In this document: positions 34,851-43,441 of the stretch, piece by piece
Numbering within the stretch: the stretch's first letter is position 1
Layout of the letters: each line of letters opens with the position of its first letter
NCBI GenBank assembly: GCA_902571975.1
Contig: CACGED010000003.1
Span: 1 to 64,000 of the forward strand
Length of the DNA: 64,000 bases
Direction of reading: 5' to 3'
From: an uncultured Pelagibacteraceae bacterium
Lineage (GTDB): Bacteria; Pseudomonadota; Alphaproteobacteria; Pelagibacterales; Pelagibacteraceae
The notes under the pieces: model-generated
What the model was told of the DNA's origin: nothing
The model's input: only the letters and a program-made list of their open reading frames with translations
Database searches by the model: none
Made by a program: the position numbers and the translations under genes

Positions 34851-35892
34851 TTAAACTTATTGCACCTCCAACTGCTGGTATTTTTTTTGAAGATCCTAAA
34901 TCAGAAATGAGGTTGTCATAACGACCTCCATTAACCTGCATTTTTCTGGAGTTGGAATTTATTGTAATTTTAAAAACCATCCCAGTGTAATATTCCAAAT
35001 GTCTTCCAAAAGAAGATGAAAAATTTACATTTAATTTTGAGACCTTATCTTTTGTGATTGGAAAATAATTTTTTCCAACAGTTAGATTAATTTTATTTTT
35101 TTTAAAAAAAGCATTAAGAATGGTTGCTGCATTACTCATTTTGCAATTAATTTTTAAATATTCCCTTATAATTTTTACTACATTTTGACCTTTTATTTGT
35201 CTTCTAGGATCTTTAATTTTGTTATCAAATCTGATCAGTATTTCTCTTAAGGAACGTCCTGCTATATTTCTGTTTTGATTTTGTTTAAACATTTGAAAAT
35301 ATCTTTTTTTATCAAACTCAACAATAGTTTCATCAACATCTGAATTAGTCTCTAGACGTCTCAATAATTCATTAAAATAACTTTCTCTCCAAAAATGTCT
35401 TTGCAATCTAAGTTTCCACCTTTTTGGAATATCTAATTTGTTTATCAACAAGTGAAAAATTTCTACATTTCCAATTGTTATACTCCCAGACTTATATCTA
35501 AATTTATTTAAAACTTTAATACCGGTATTTATTATTTGCCTGTCATCTCTTTTTTCATCTTTTGATCCTATGATCTCGAAACCTATTTGATCTCTGATAA
35601 TTTTTTCATTTTTTTTCTGAACTTTTCTGAATGCTTGACCATTATAATATACTTTTGAAGATCTCTTTTTTTTTTGATTAAGATATTTGATACAAGAGGC
35701 AATAGTTAAGTCAGGTCTTAAACAAATTTCCTTTCCATTCTGATCCATAAATGAAAAAATTAAACTTCTAAATGACTCCCCAGATCTCTCAAGAATTAGA
35801 TTGGTTGGAATTACGGTATCTAAATCTATATAATCAAATCCACTTGATTTTAAAGATTTAAGTATATTTTCAGATAAGTTTTTTGACTTCAT
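34843..35892 (-). CDS. hisZ: HisZ, ATP phosphoribosyltransferase regulatory subunit
   Basis: Catalytically inactive histidyl-tRNA synthetase paralogue that forms a complex with short HisG. 349 residues with class II synthetase-like core (CLRPDLTIASCIKYL, GQAFRKVQKKNEK, DQIGFEIIGSKDEKRDD) but no complete HisRS histidine-binding set and no anticodon domain. It overlaps hisS by 23 bases and hisG by 8, giving the order tRNA-His, hisS, hisZ, hisG. Confidence 0.88.
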   Translation of the reverse strand: MKSKNLSENILKSLKSSGFDYIDLDTVIPTNLILERSGESFRSLIFSFMDQNGKEICLRPDLTIASCIKYLNQKKKRSSKVYYNGQAFRKVQKKNEKIIRDQIGFEIIGSKDEKRDDRQIINTGIKVLNKFRYKSGSITIGNVEIFHLLINKLDIPKRWKLRLQRHFWRESYFNELLRRLETNSDVDETIVEFDKKRYFQMFKQNQNRNIAGRSLREILIRFDNKIKDPRRQIKGQNVVKIIREYLKINCKMSNAATILNAFFKKNKINLTVGKNYFPITKDKVSKLNVNFSSSFGRHLEYYTGMVFKITINSNSRKMQVNGGRYDNLISDLGSSKKIPAVGGAISLND

Positions 35893-37264
35893 CGATTAAA
35901 TCTTTCATGGGAATTGTTTTGTTGTTCTCACCCTTTACACCCTTTAAATTTTTAATGGTCACTGTATTATCTTTAAATTCATTTTCACCACAGATTATTG
36001 CAACTGGTAATTGGCGTTTGTTTGCAAAAGTAAGTTGTTTGCCAAGATTTTTTTTAGTATCTAAAAATATTTCTGAATTAATATTGTTTTGTCTTAAAAA
36101 GTCTAAAATTTCATAGTAGTTTTTTAAATATTTTTGATCCATTACACATACTAAAACTGGTTTTTGTTCATCTAATTGAAACTGATCTAATTGCATTAAT
36201 GCAAACAAAAGCCTATCAACACCAAAACTTATACCTGTACCTGGAATATCAACTCCTTTAAATCTTGATATAAGCTTTGCATAGGCTCCACCAGAGCAAA
36301 TACTGCCAATATCTACTTCTTTACCTTTATTATTCGTAACTTTAAAATTTAAATTAGTTTCAACGATGAAATCAGAATAATACACCAAGCCTCTGACGAT
36401 TGTGAAGTTGGTTTTGACTTGATCTAAGTTTGATCCATATCCAAGGACCTCAAAAAAGTCTTCTAATTCCTTGACTCCTTCTTGTGATAGTGAGTTTTTT
36501 AAATTTTGTTTTAATTCACTTAAATCTTTAATTTTTAAATAATCTAATATTTGAGAAACCTGCTCATTATTTAAATCTGCACCTTTTGTAATAGCTCCAC
36601 TAGTATCTTTTCTTTCCTTTCTTAAAAGATCTTCTACACCTTTTAGTCCAAATCCAGGCTTATCAAGTTTATCAATTGCCCTAATAACTTTTAGTTGTTT
36701 TTCCTCAGTTATTTTCAATTCATCTAGTAAGCCTTGAACTATTTTTCTGTTACTTACATTGATTGTAAACTGATCTCTCTTTAAACCACATTCTAAAAGA
36801 GTTGCTGAAATTAAATTGCAAAGTTCAGCGTTAGCTTGTGATGAATTAACATTTCCTACAATGTCAAAATCTGCCTGTAAAAATTCTCTATATCTTGCAT
36901 TGCCTGCCTTTTCGTTACGAAATACATTTTGAATAGCATACCTTTTATAAATTGATGGTAATTCTTGATTATTTTGAGCAACAAATCTTGCTAGAGGACT
37001 AGATAAGTCATATCGAAGAGTAATACTTTTATCTCCATCTTTAAATGAAAATACATCAGACATAGGATTTGCTTTATCTTCTGCTAGAAAAGATCCTATA
37101 TTTTCACTTAGTTCGAACGATGGTGTTTCGAGTGGTTCAGCACCAAACTTAATAAAATTATTCTCAATTACTGATAACAGTTTTTTTTTGAGAAGAAGTT
37201 TCTTGTCCCAACGGTCTTCAAATCCTGAGGGCAACCCAGGTATCAATTTATTTTCTTTGTTCAT
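35870..37264 (-). CDS. hisS: Histidyl-tRNA synthetase
   Basis: Charges tRNA-His. Class II motifs: motif 2 region RYAIQNVFRNEKAGNARYREFLQ-type sequence, histidine loops RGLVYYSDF and GGAYAKLISRF, and motif 3 GISFGVDRLLFAL. I chose ATG 37264 (MNKENKLIPGLPSGFEDR, 464 residues); the in-frame extension to 37312 would run through tRNA-His. The start lies only 4 bases after the tRNA CCA end. The substrate tRNA has A73 rather than C73, so this enzyme should belong to the alphaproteobacterial variant group. Confidence 0.93.
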   Translation of the reverse strand: MNKENKLIPGLPSGFEDRWDKKLLLKKKLLSVIENNFIKFGAEPLETPSFELSENIGSFLAEDKANPMSDVFSFKDGDKSITLRYDLSSPLARFVAQNNQELPSIYKRYAIQNVFRNEKAGNARYREFLQADFDIVGNVNSSQANAELCNLISATLLECGLKRDQFTINVSNRKIVQGLLDELKITEEKQLKVIRAIDKLDKPGFGLKGVEDLLRKERKDTSGAITKGADLNNEQVSQILDYLKIKDLSELKQNLKNSLSQEGVKELEDFFEVLGYGSNLDQVKTNFTIVRGLVYYSDFIVETNLNFKVTNNKGKEVDIGSICSGGAYAKLISRFKGVDIPGTGISFGVDRLLFALMQLDQFQLDEQKPVLVCVMDQKYLKNYYEILDFLRQNNINSEIFLDTKKNLGKQLTFANKRQLPVAIICGENEFKDNTVTIKNLKGVKGENNKTIPMKDLIDEVKKLI

Positions 37265-37268
37265 TTTT

Positions 37269-37343
37269 TGGTACCCTGGCTTGGAATTGAACCAAAAACT
37301 AAAGTTCCACAAACTTTCGTGATAACCATTTCACCACCAGGGC
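37269..37343 (-). tRNA. tRNA-His (GTG)
   Basis: 75 bases with encoded CCA. Acceptor GCCCTGG pairs with CCAGGGT, D stem GTGA/TCAC, anticodon stem AAAGT/ACTTT around loop TTGTGGA, and T arm TTTGG/CCAAG around TTCAATT. Position 73 is A, not the C that normally pairs with G-1. A genomic G precedes position 1 but could not pair with A73. It immediately precedes hisS. Confidence 0.95.
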
Positions 37344-37353
37344 CTGTTGTTGT

Positions 37354-37359
37354 TTTATA
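37354..37359 (-). promoter_or_regulatory. Candidate -10 box for the tRNA-His-hisS-hisZ-hisG unit
   Basis: TATAAA on the minus strand ends 10 bases before the first tRNA base, a distance suited to transcription starting near the mature 5' end. A convincing -35 element is not visible in the very AT-rich upstream DNA. Confidence 0.35.
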
Positions 37360-37478
37360 CTAATTAGAGTTAAATTTAAATTTTAAAATAGTTAAATAGC
37401 TAGCTGCAAGCCAGCATGAAAATGATGTCTTTTGTAAGATACGAAAATTTTACTATTCTTAATCATGGGAGTTAAATA

Positions 37479-37498
37479 GCATTTTAGACCTAAAATGC
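37479..37498. repeat. Short perfect hairpin between cspA and tRNA-His
   Basis: GCATTTTA, loop GACC, TAAAATGC: an 8-base perfect stem (9 if the loop closes to two bases). It has no U-tract on either side, so it is not a classical terminator. Confidence 0.5.
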
Positions 37499-37508
37499 AA
37501 GTATGTAT

Positions 37509-37553
37509 TGTATAGGAATATTCATAGGGTTTACCTACTTTTATTCCTATACA
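37509..37553. repeat. 12-base perfect inverted repeat downstream of cspA
   Basis: TGTATAGGAATA at 37509-37520 is exactly complementary to TATTCCTATACA at 37542-37553. Inside the 21-base loop TAGG and CCTA can pair further, extending the structure. It lies 22 bases past the cspA stop on the minus strand and may end or stabilise that transcript. The flanking DNA shows no strong U-run. Confidence 0.55.
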
Positions 37554-37574
37554 AAATTTTAAATGAAATAAATT

Positions 37575-37787
37575 TTAAGAAGTTTTCTTTAAATTCACAG
37601 CGCTTGGACCTTTGTCTCCGTCCTGAATTTCAAATTCTACAGCGTCGTTCTCATTCAAAAAACGAAGTCCTGCTTCACGAACTGCGCTTGCATGAACGAA
37701 ACAATCTTTTTCTCCGTCTTCTCTTTCTATAAACCCGTAGCCCTTCTTACCGTTGAACCACTTTACTTTTCCTTTTAATGTACTCAT
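37575..37787 (-). CDS. cspA: Cold-shock domain protein
   Basis: 70-residue single CSD protein, an RNA chaperone. RNP1 reads KGYGFIER and RNP2 reads CFVHASAV; the N-terminus [14 protein letters not shown] is canonical. A leader of about 118 bases separates it from tRNA-Phe and contains an 8-base palindrome (TAGCTAAA, C, TTTAGCTA), in keeping with structured cold-shock leaders, though thermal control is inferred. Confidence 0.94.
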   Translation of the reverse strand: MSTLKGKVKWFNGKKGYGFIEREDGEKDCFVHASAVREAGLRFLNENDAVEFEIQDGDKGPSAVNLKKTS

Positions 37788-37905
37788 ACTTTTCTTTTAC
37801 TCTTTCTTTATTATATTAAACTTAGCTAAACTTTAGCTAGCGGGATAGTTATTAGATTTTAAAATTGAATGCAAGCATTTTTGCTACAATGTTATATTTC
37901 AAAAA

Positions 37906-37981
37906 TGGTGGCTTCGGCGGGACTCGAACCAGCGACACAAGCCTTTTCAGGGCTCTGCTCTACCAACTGAGCTACGAAGCC
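37906..37981 (-). tRNA. tRNA-Phe (GAA)
   Basis: 76 bases with encoded CCA. Acceptor GGCTTCG pairs with CGAAGCC; the D arm is GCTCAGTTGGTAGAGC; the anticodon loop CTGAAAA reads GAA; the T loop is TTCGAGT. It starts 5 bases after the infA stop, so it is probably cut out of the infA transcript. Confidence 0.97.
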
Positions 37982-37986
37982 ATTAT

Positions 37987-38202
37987 TTAAAACCTAAAAA
38001 TTATTCTTCCTTTTGTCAAATCATAAGGTGTAACTTCAACTGTTACATTATCACCTTGGAGAACTCTAATCCTATTCTTCCTTAACTTTCCAGCTGTGTG
38101 AGCTGTAACAATATGATTATTTTCAAGCTTTACTCGGAACATGGCGTTAGGTAATAAATCGATGACTTTACCTTTAAATTCCAATAAATCTTGTTTCGAC
38201 AA
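37987..38202 (-). CDS. infA: Translation initiation factor IF-1
   Basis: 71-residue OB-fold protein blocking the ribosomal A site during initiation. Diagnostic blocks are [37 protein letters not shown] and a C-terminal [12 protein letters not shown]. It lies 6 bases after hisD and 5 bases before tRNA-Phe on the same strand. Confidence 0.96.
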   Translation of the reverse strand: MSKQDLLEFKGKVIDLLPNAMFRVKLENNHIVTAHTAGKLRKNRIRVLQGDNVTVEVTPYDLTKGRIIFRF

Positions 38203-38208
38203 ATTTTG

Positions 38209-39474
38209 TTACTCCTTATTTATTCTAGATTTTATACTCAAAGCATGACCTTTTAATTCTTCATACTCAGCGAGATGTGTAGCGTATTCTCCTATTTTCT
38301 CAACACCTTTTTTTGAAAGAGTTATAAGGCTAATTTTTTTATAAAATTCACTTAAACTTAACCCTGATGAAAATTTAGCTGACGAATTAGTTGGTAATAC
38401 ATGATTTGTTCCTACAGCGTAATCACTCAATGCCATAGGAGAGTATTTACCTATACAAATACTTCCTGCGTTAAAAATTTTATCTTTATACTTATTATAA
38501 TTGCTAACATTTATTTCTAAGTGTTCAGGAGCTATCTCATTAATTGCATCAATAATTTGTCTATCATTATTTACTTTTAAAATTAGTCCATTATTTTTAA
38601 TGCTTTTAGATGCAATACTTTTTCTTGGAATATCTTTTAATTTTACTTCTAAATCTTTCTTAAATTTTTCGATCAAATTAGAATTTTTAGTGATTAATAT
38701 ACATTGAGAATTTGAGTCATGTTCTGCTTGCCCAATCATAGATGTAGTAATTTGATTTAAATTAGTTTTACTATCTGCTAACACTGTAATCTCAGAAGGA
38801 CCAGCAATCATTCCTTCAATACCTACATCTCCAAAAACTTGTCTTTTAGCACCAGCAACAAAGATATTGCCAGGTCCAACAATTTTATTTACTTTTTGAA
38901 TATAAGTTAAACTACCAATAGCTTGTGCACCTCCCATTGAATAAATTTCTTTTATTCCTACCTTTTTTGCAGCATATAAAACTGCAGGATTTAATTTTCC
39001 ATTATTTTTTGGACTTGCTAGTACAATTCTTTTAACACCTGCAATTTTTGCTGGGATGGCATTCATCAATAATGTAGATGGTAAGTTTGCTGGAACATAA
39101 ATGCCAACGGATTGAATTGGTACATATTTATATTCAATTTTATTATTTAGATTATCTTTATAAAAAATATCTTTAGTTTTTTGTAAATTATGGAATTTGA
39201 GTATACGTTTATAAGCAAAATCTATAGCTCTTTTAATTATTGGATCTAAAGATTTAATTGCCTTGTTAATTTGCTTAATAGTTGGTTTAATTTGACTATT
39301 TTTGCTAAATTTTTTCTCATATTTTAAAAGACTTTTATTTTTATTTTTTTTAATATCTTTTAAAATGTTAGATATAGTTTTACTTTCAATTCTTTTTTCA
39401 GATCTCCTTAGATCTAAAAATTTTGTTAAGTTATTTAAGTAGTTTTTTTTATTACAGTTAATTACTTTTATCAT
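38209..39474 (-). CDS. hisD: Histidinol dehydrogenase
   Basis: Last two steps of histidine synthesis, a zinc and NAD enzyme. 421 residues. Family blocks: QSVGIYVPANLPSTLLMNAIPA, VGPGNIFVAGAKRQVFG, IAGPSEITVLADS, QAEHDSNSQCILIT and the late APEHLEI and GTNHVLPT. It overlaps the DUF2948 gene by 17 bases; murA-DUF2948-hisD is a common alphaproteobacterial order. Confidence 0.95.
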   Translation of the reverse strand: MIKVINCNKKNYLNNLTKFLDLRRSEKRIESKTISNILKDIKKNKNKSLLKYEKKFSKNSQIKPTIKQINKAIKSLDPIIKRAIDFAYKRILKFHNLQKTKDIFYKDNLNNKIEYKYVPIQSVGIYVPANLPSTLLMNAIPAKIAGVKRIVLASPKNNGKLNPAVLYAAKKVGIKEIYSMGGAQAIGSLTYIQKVNKIVGPGNIFVAGAKRQVFGDVGIEGMIAGPSEITVLADSKTNLNQITTSMIGQAEHDSNSQCILITKNSNLIEKFKKDLEVKLKDIPRKSIASKSIKNNGLILKVNNDRQIIDAINEIAPEHLEINVSNYNKYKDKIFNAGSICIGKYSPMALSDYAVGTNHVLPTNSSAKFSSGLSLSEFYKKISLITLSKKGVEKIGEYATHLAEYEELKGHALSIKSRINKE

Positions 39475-39868
39475 TTACTATTTTTTGGTCCTCAAGTGTC
39501 ACCTCAATTACTTCTGCGGCAAGAGTTATAATTCTATTTTTTGAAAATAACAGAGTTATTTCAAAATTCTCCTCTTTCTTAAAAATATCAATTGTTAATA
39601 ATTCTAAAGTAAGATTAGTGTCTTTTTGGTCTATATTCTTTGATTTTGACGAATTAATAAATTCAAATTTAATAATACTATTTATTAATTTATTTTTGTT
39701 TTCCTCTTCTTTGCTAAATCTTGATATTGATATCAAAAAAATCTTATTGGAAGCTAAATATTTAACATCATCAATATTAACTTTCCCCTCAGAACAGCAA
39801 GCAGAAATAATGTGCAGGTCTTCAGGAGTTTGTGCAATTATCTTTTTTAAGTACTGATTTTCCATCAA
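39458..39868 (-). CDS. DUF2948 family protein
   Basis: 136 residues, function unknown, found between murA and hisD in many alphaproteobacteria. The pattern TPEDLHIISACCSEGKVNI, then NKIFLISISRF and the closing AAEVIEVTLEDQ, fits DUF2948. It overlaps both neighbours, so it is co-translated with them. Confidence 0.78.
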   Translation of the reverse strand: MMENQYLKKIIAQTPEDLHIISACCSEGKVNIDDVKYLASNKIFLISISRFSKEEENKNKLINSIIKFEFINSSKSKNIDQKDTNLTLELLTIDIFKKEENFEITLLFSKNRIITLAAEVIEVTLEDQKIVNDKSN

Positions 39869-41127
39869 TTAACGCGTCGAATGTTTACCCCAATTTTTCT
39901 CAGTTTATTCTCTATATTTTCATATCCTCTATCAAGGTGATAAATTCTATTAATTGTAGATGATCCTGTGGCAACTGTTGCAGCTAAAACTAACGCTACT
40001 GAAGCTCTAAGATCGCTTGACATTAATTCGGCTGCTTGAAAATTGGTATTACCTGAAATAAAGGCCTTATTTTTTTTAACTATAATCTCAGCACCTAACC
40101 TTCTTAATTCAGCTACATGCATAAATCTATTTTCGAAAATACTTTCAGTTATTGAACTTTTACCTTTAGCCTTACAAAGCAGAACCATAAACTGTGCTTG
40201 TAAATCTGTAGGAAAGTTTGGATATTCTTTAGTAACTAAATTGGTTAAATTTTTGATTTTTTTTGGACCAGATATGTGAATTTGTTTTTTAGCTACTTTA
40301 ATTTTGGATCCCATTTTTTTTAATAAGGATAATTCTGTTTTTATAATTTTTGGATCAAAATTATTTATTTTTAAATTTCCTCCAGTTAAACATGCGGCTA
40401 CACAAAAAGTTCCTGTTTCTATTCTGTCTGACATCACAGAATAACTTGTGCTTTCTAAAGATTTAATGCCTTCTATCTTCAAAGTACGTTTACCTATAAA
40501 TTTTATTTTTGCACCACCTGATTTTAAAAAATTTATTAAATCAATTATTTCTGGCTCGATTGCACAATTTCTAAGGATGCTAATTCCATTAGCTAAACAT
40601 GCAGCTATAATTGTATTTTCAGTTGCTCCAACACTAATCTTTGAAAATCTAATTTTAGCACCTTTTAGTTTTCCTCTCGCATGTGCATGGATATAACCTT
40701 TTTTAATATCATATTTCATTCCAAGTTTTTTGAGTGCATTCAGGTGAAAATTTACAGGTCTTGCGCCTATTAAGCATCCACCTGGTAAAGAAGTAATGGA
40801 CTTTTGATGCCTAGCAACAAGTGCACCTAAAACTAATATTCCAGCTCTCATAGTTCTGACAAGTGAATATGTTGCTAGATAATTTTGTTTTTTTTTCTTT
40901 GTTATTTTAACATTTTTTTTATTTTTACTAAATTGAATTACTGATCCAAGAGATTTTAAAAGGTTAATCATTGTATCTATATCTTTAACACGAGGTAAAT
41001 TTTTTATTATGACCTCTTTTTCAAATAAGATAGTTGATGCTAAAATTGGTAAAGCAGCATTTTTTGAGCCTGAAATTGAAATTTCGCCCTTTACTTTACA
41101 AGGACCTTTAACAATAAATTTGTCCAT
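39865..41127 (-). CDS. murA: MurA, UDP-N-acetylglucosamine 1-carboxyvinyltransferase
   Basis: First committed step of peptidoglycan synthesis. 420 residues. The catalytic Cys is present in SLPGGCLIGARPVNFHLNAL. Other blocks are ISGSKNAALPILASTIL, TMRAGILVLGAL, YPNFPTDLQAQFMVLL and the C-terminal YHLDRGYENIENKLR. It sits 2 bases after dcd. Confidence 0.96.
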   Translation of the reverse strand: MDKFIVKGPCKVKGEISISGSKNAALPILASTILFEKEVIIKNLPRVKDIDTMINLLKSLGSVIQFSKNKKNVKITKKKKQNYLATYSLVRTMRAGILVLGALVARHQKSITSLPGGCLIGARPVNFHLNALKKLGMKYDIKKGYIHAHARGKLKGAKIRFSKISVGATENTIIAACLANGISILRNCAIEPEIIDLINFLKSGGAKIKFIGKRTLKIEGIKSLESTSYSVMSDRIETGTFCVAACLTGGNLKINNFDPKIIKTELSLLKKMGSKIKVAKKQIHISGPKKIKNLTNLVTKEYPNFPTDLQAQFMVLLCKAKGKSSITESIFENRFMHVAELRRLGAEIIVKKNKAFISGNTNFQAAELMSSDLRASVALVLAATVATGSSTINRIYHLDRGYENIENKLRKIGVNIRRVN

Positions 41128-41129
41128 TA

Positions 41130-41684
41130 TTATATTTTTGGAAGTGTAACTCCCTTTTGACCCTGATATTTACCATTTCTATCAGCATATGAAACTTGCG
41201 GATCTTCATTGCCCTTAATGAAAACAAATTGAGCAACTCCTTCATTGGCGTAAATTTTTGCTGGTAGTGGAGTTGTATTAGAAAATTCTAATGTTACATG
41301 TCCCTCCCAGCCTGGTTCAAGAGGTGTAACGTTTACAATTATTCCACATCTTGCGTATGTAGATTTTCCTAAACATATAACCAAGACATTTTTGGGTATC
41401 TTAAAGTATTCCACCGTTCTCGCTAATACAAATGAATTTGGTGGTATTATACATTCAGGTGAGTTTTTTGTTATAAAATTCGAAGATTTAAAGTTTTTTG
41501 GATCTACAATTTCGGAATTTACGTTAGTAAAAATTTTAAATTCATCAGATACTCTTGCATCATAACCATATGATGATACACCGAATGATATTTTATCTCC
41601 TCTAACTTGTTTGTCTTCAAAAGGAGAGATCATATCATTTTCTCTGGCCATTTGTATAATCCATTTATCAGATTGAACTGACAT
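41130..41684 (-). CDS. dcd: dCTP deaminase
   Basis: Deaminates dCTP to dUTP for thymidylate supply. 184 residues with [20 protein letters not shown] and [23 protein letters not shown], which contains the catalytic Glu region, then [18 protein letters not shown]. Its ATG overlaps the stop of the 34-residue gene upstream by one base. Confidence 0.95.
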   Translation of the reverse strand: MSVQSDKWIIQMARENDMISPFEDKQVRGDKISFGVSSYGYDARVSDEFKIFTNVNSEIVDPKNFKSSNFITKNSPECIIPPNSFVLARTVEYFKIPKNVLVICLGKSTYARCGIIVNVTPLEPGWEGHVTLEFSNTTPLPAKIYANEGVAQFVFIKGNEDPQVSYADRNGKYQGQKGVTLPKI

Positions 41685-41788
41685 TATTTATTTTTTTTCT
41701 TAGTTTTTTTTTGAAATTCTTTTCTTTTTTTTAAATTTTTTCTTAAAGCAAGTTCAAGTTTACTAAAATTATTCTTTTTTGAACTCAT
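41684..41788 (-). CDS. Tiny basic protein, 34 residues, coupled to dcd
   Basis: Not recognised as a named family. ATG 41788 to TAA 41684, with its stop overlapping the dcd ATG by one base (TAATG). Sequence starts [20 protein letters not shown] and ends in a lysine-rich tail. The L-x-x-A-L-R-x-N-L-K-x-R-K pattern resembles short basic proteins I recall from other alphaproteobacteria. Codon structure is clean. The tight coupling on both sides supports a real gene. Confidence 0.6.
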   Translation of the reverse strand: MSSKKNNFSKLELALRKNLKKRKEFQKKTKKKNK

Positions 41789-41791
41789 TAT

Positions 41792-41989
41792 TTATTTTTT
41801 GTCAGGATTTGTAAGATGATCAAGAGTTATTATCTGATCGAGAGGAATAGTTTTGTCTTCTTCAATTTTAACTGGGTTAGTTTTCACCTGCTTCTTAGCT
41901 CTTTTTTCTGCAAGCTTTTTTTCTCTTTTTGCTTTTTTTTCCATGAGCTTTGCATTTTTATTAGCTCCATATGTGTAGTGAATTCCCAT
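41792..41989 (-). CDS. Small basic protein of unknown function
   Basis: 65 residues. The N-terminus MGIHYTYGANKNAKLMEKK is followed by a highly charged helix of alternating Lys/Arg/Glu (KREKKLAEKRAKK) and an acidic tail ending LTNPDKK. It is probably a nucleic-acid- or ribosome-associated protein by composition, but this is inference. It lies 3 bases upstream of the 34-residue gene. Confidence 0.6.
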   Translation of the reverse strand: MGIHYTYGANKNAKLMEKKAKREKKLAEKRAKKQVKTNPVKIEEDKTIPLDQIITLDHLTNPDKK

Positions 41990-42083
41990 AACATTATCCT
42001 ACGATAGATATAGCCTATTTTTAAAAAAAATTAAGGCAATAATTTGAAATAATTAAATTTATACACTAATTTAACTAAATATT

Positions 42084-42157
42084 GCCCCTATAGTTAAATG
42101 GTATAGCACATCCATGGTAAGGATGAGTTTCCAGTTCAATTCTGGATGGGGGCACCA
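42084..42157 (+). tRNA. tRNA-Thr (GGT)
   Basis: 74 bases with encoded CCA. Acceptor GCCCCTA pairs with TGGGGGC (one wobble-type mismatch at the base). Anticodon stem CATCC/GGATG surrounds loop ATGGTAA, giving anticodon GGT. The T loop is TTCAATT and position 73 is A. It converges on the VTT-domain gene with 9 bases between them. Confidence 0.95.
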
Positions 42158-42166
42158 TTATTATTT

Positions 42167-42880
42167 TTAATAAAATTTTTTTTTTAAAAAAAGACCGATT
42201 AAAACTAAAAATAAAATTCCAAAAATTGGTAAATAAATATCTGGGGAAAAAATTAATTCTAAAAAACTTGGTACCTCAGAATTTTCCTCTAAAATCTTAC
42301 TCAAACCAGCACCAAGAGATGCTCCAACAAATAATTGTGGGGTCATTCCAATTATTGATCCAAGAAAAAAATTTTTAATCTTGACATTAAAAATTGTTGG
42401 CAAAATATTTGATATAAAAAAAGGAATGCCACCTATAAATCTATAAATTAAAAAAAAAACAAATTCATTTTTTTTAAACTTCTCACTCAAATTACTAAAA
42501 CGAGATGAAAATTTTTCCTCTACTAAATTTTTTAAAAAATAATTTGCAAACATATAAAGAAGTGTTGCGCCAATTGATAGTCCAAATACTATGAGTAGAG
42601 TTCCTAACCACTTTCCAAAAATAAAACCGCCAACAAGAAATACTGGCGATCCAAAGCCTAGCAAGAGGACCCAGACTATGGTGCCTATTAAAAAAATAAT
42701 ACTTGATAAAAAAATATTACTATTTTTAATATTATCTAAAGCTTCTCTATTTTGTCTTATTAATTCATAACTTGAAAAATCCTGAAAGGAAAAGTTATTA
42801 AAAAAAATCATTAAAAAAACAAATACTATCAAAATGTAGACAGAGCCTAAAAATAGTTTAATTTTTTTTTCTCTATTCAT
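42167..42880 (-). CDS. TVP38/TMEM64 (VTT-domain) membrane protein
   Basis: 237-residue inner-membrane protein of the DedA-related VTT superfamily. An N-terminal helix (FLGSVYILIVFVFLMIFF) and the conserved core GFGSPVFLVGGFIFGKWLGT, then FFLIYRFIGGIPFFISNIL with the characteristic Arg and Gly. A terminal helix ends the protein. Such proteins may flip lipids; the substrate here is unknown. Divergent from rpmH. Confidence 0.83.
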   Translation of the reverse strand: MNREKKIKLFLGSVYILIVFVFLMIFFNNFSFQDFSSYELIRQNREALDNIKNSNIFLSSIIFLIGTIVWVLLLGFGSPVFLVGGFIFGKWLGTLLIVFGLSIGATLLYMFANYFLKNLVEEKFSSRFSNLSEKFKKNEFVFFLIYRFIGGIPFFISNILPTIFNVKIKNFFLGSIIGMTPQLFVGASLGAGLSKILEENSEVPSFLELIFSPDIYLPIFGILFLVLIGLFLKKKFY

Positions 42881-42962
42881 TGATTTTTAACTTATTAAAA
42901 ATCGCTGTACTTATATATATATATTTGTATAACTACCGAAATTTAACATTAATTTAACAACA

Positions 42963-43100
42963 ATGAAACGTACATATCAACCAAGTAACAGAAAAAGAAA
43001 AAAGGCTGTTGGCTTTAGAGCTAAAAAAAAGACAAAGGGTGGAAGAAAAGTATTAAAAAGAAGAAGAGCCAAAGGAAGAAAAAAATTAACAAACGCTTAA
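42963..43100 (+). CDS. rpmH: 50S ribosomal protein L34
   Basis: 45 residues from ATG 42963 to TAA 43100. The [20 protein letters not shown] start and basic tail ([13 protein letters not shown]) are unmistakable. It begins the conserved rpmH-rnpA-yidD-yidC cluster; its TAA overlaps the rnpA ATG. Confidence 0.97.
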   Translation: MKRTYQPSNRKRKKAVGFRAKKKTKGGRKVLKRRRAKGRKKLTNA

Positions 43101-43441
43101 TGAAAAATAAGATTGTTAGCCTTTCTAAAAATGAGGATTTTAAGTCTATTCTGAGTGGAAATAAAATTTCTAACAAATACTTAACAATTTTCTTTAAAAA
43201 ACTTTCTGATAAAAATAATAATAGATTAAATATTAGTTTTGTAGCCAAAAAAAAAATCGGAAATGCAGTAACAAGAAATAGAATTAAAAGAAGACTAAGA
43301 AATATTATGAACGAAGCTGTGAAATCAATTAACATTAATTTTAATTATTGTTATTTATTGATTGCAAGAATATCCGTTAGCAAAGATCCTTATGAAACAA
43401 TAAAAAACGCAACACTAGAAGACTTTAAAAAAATTAAATGA
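43100..43441 (+). CDS. rnpA: Ribonuclease P protein component
   Basis: 113-residue protein cofactor of RNase P, which matures tRNA 5' ends. The signature is the basic helix KKIGNAVTRNRIKRRLRNIM (the RNR motif). The RNase P RNA gene is not in this window. It overlaps rpmH by one base and yidD by four (ATGA). Confidence 0.95.
   Translation: MKNKIVSLSKNEDFKSILSGNKISNKYLTIFFKKLSDKNNNRLNISFVAKKKIGNAVTRNRIKRRLRNIMNEAVKSININFNYCYLLIARISVSKDPYETIKNATLEDFKKIK

Noticed and set aside
37508-37732. 74-residue plus-strand frame opposite cspA
   Set aside because: It spans the inverted repeat and antisense cspA; Leu/Arg-rich composition is that of an antisense shadow.
42911-42928. Short TA repeats here and at 17730 as mobile or regulatory repeats
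   Set aside because: Dinucleotide runs of this length are expected in DNA this AT-rich; no flanking structure.
43021-43335. 104-residue hydrophobic minus-strand frame opposite rpmH and rnpA
   Set aside because: Its Phe/Leu-rich sequence is the reverse complement of Lys-rich genes, not a real membrane protein.
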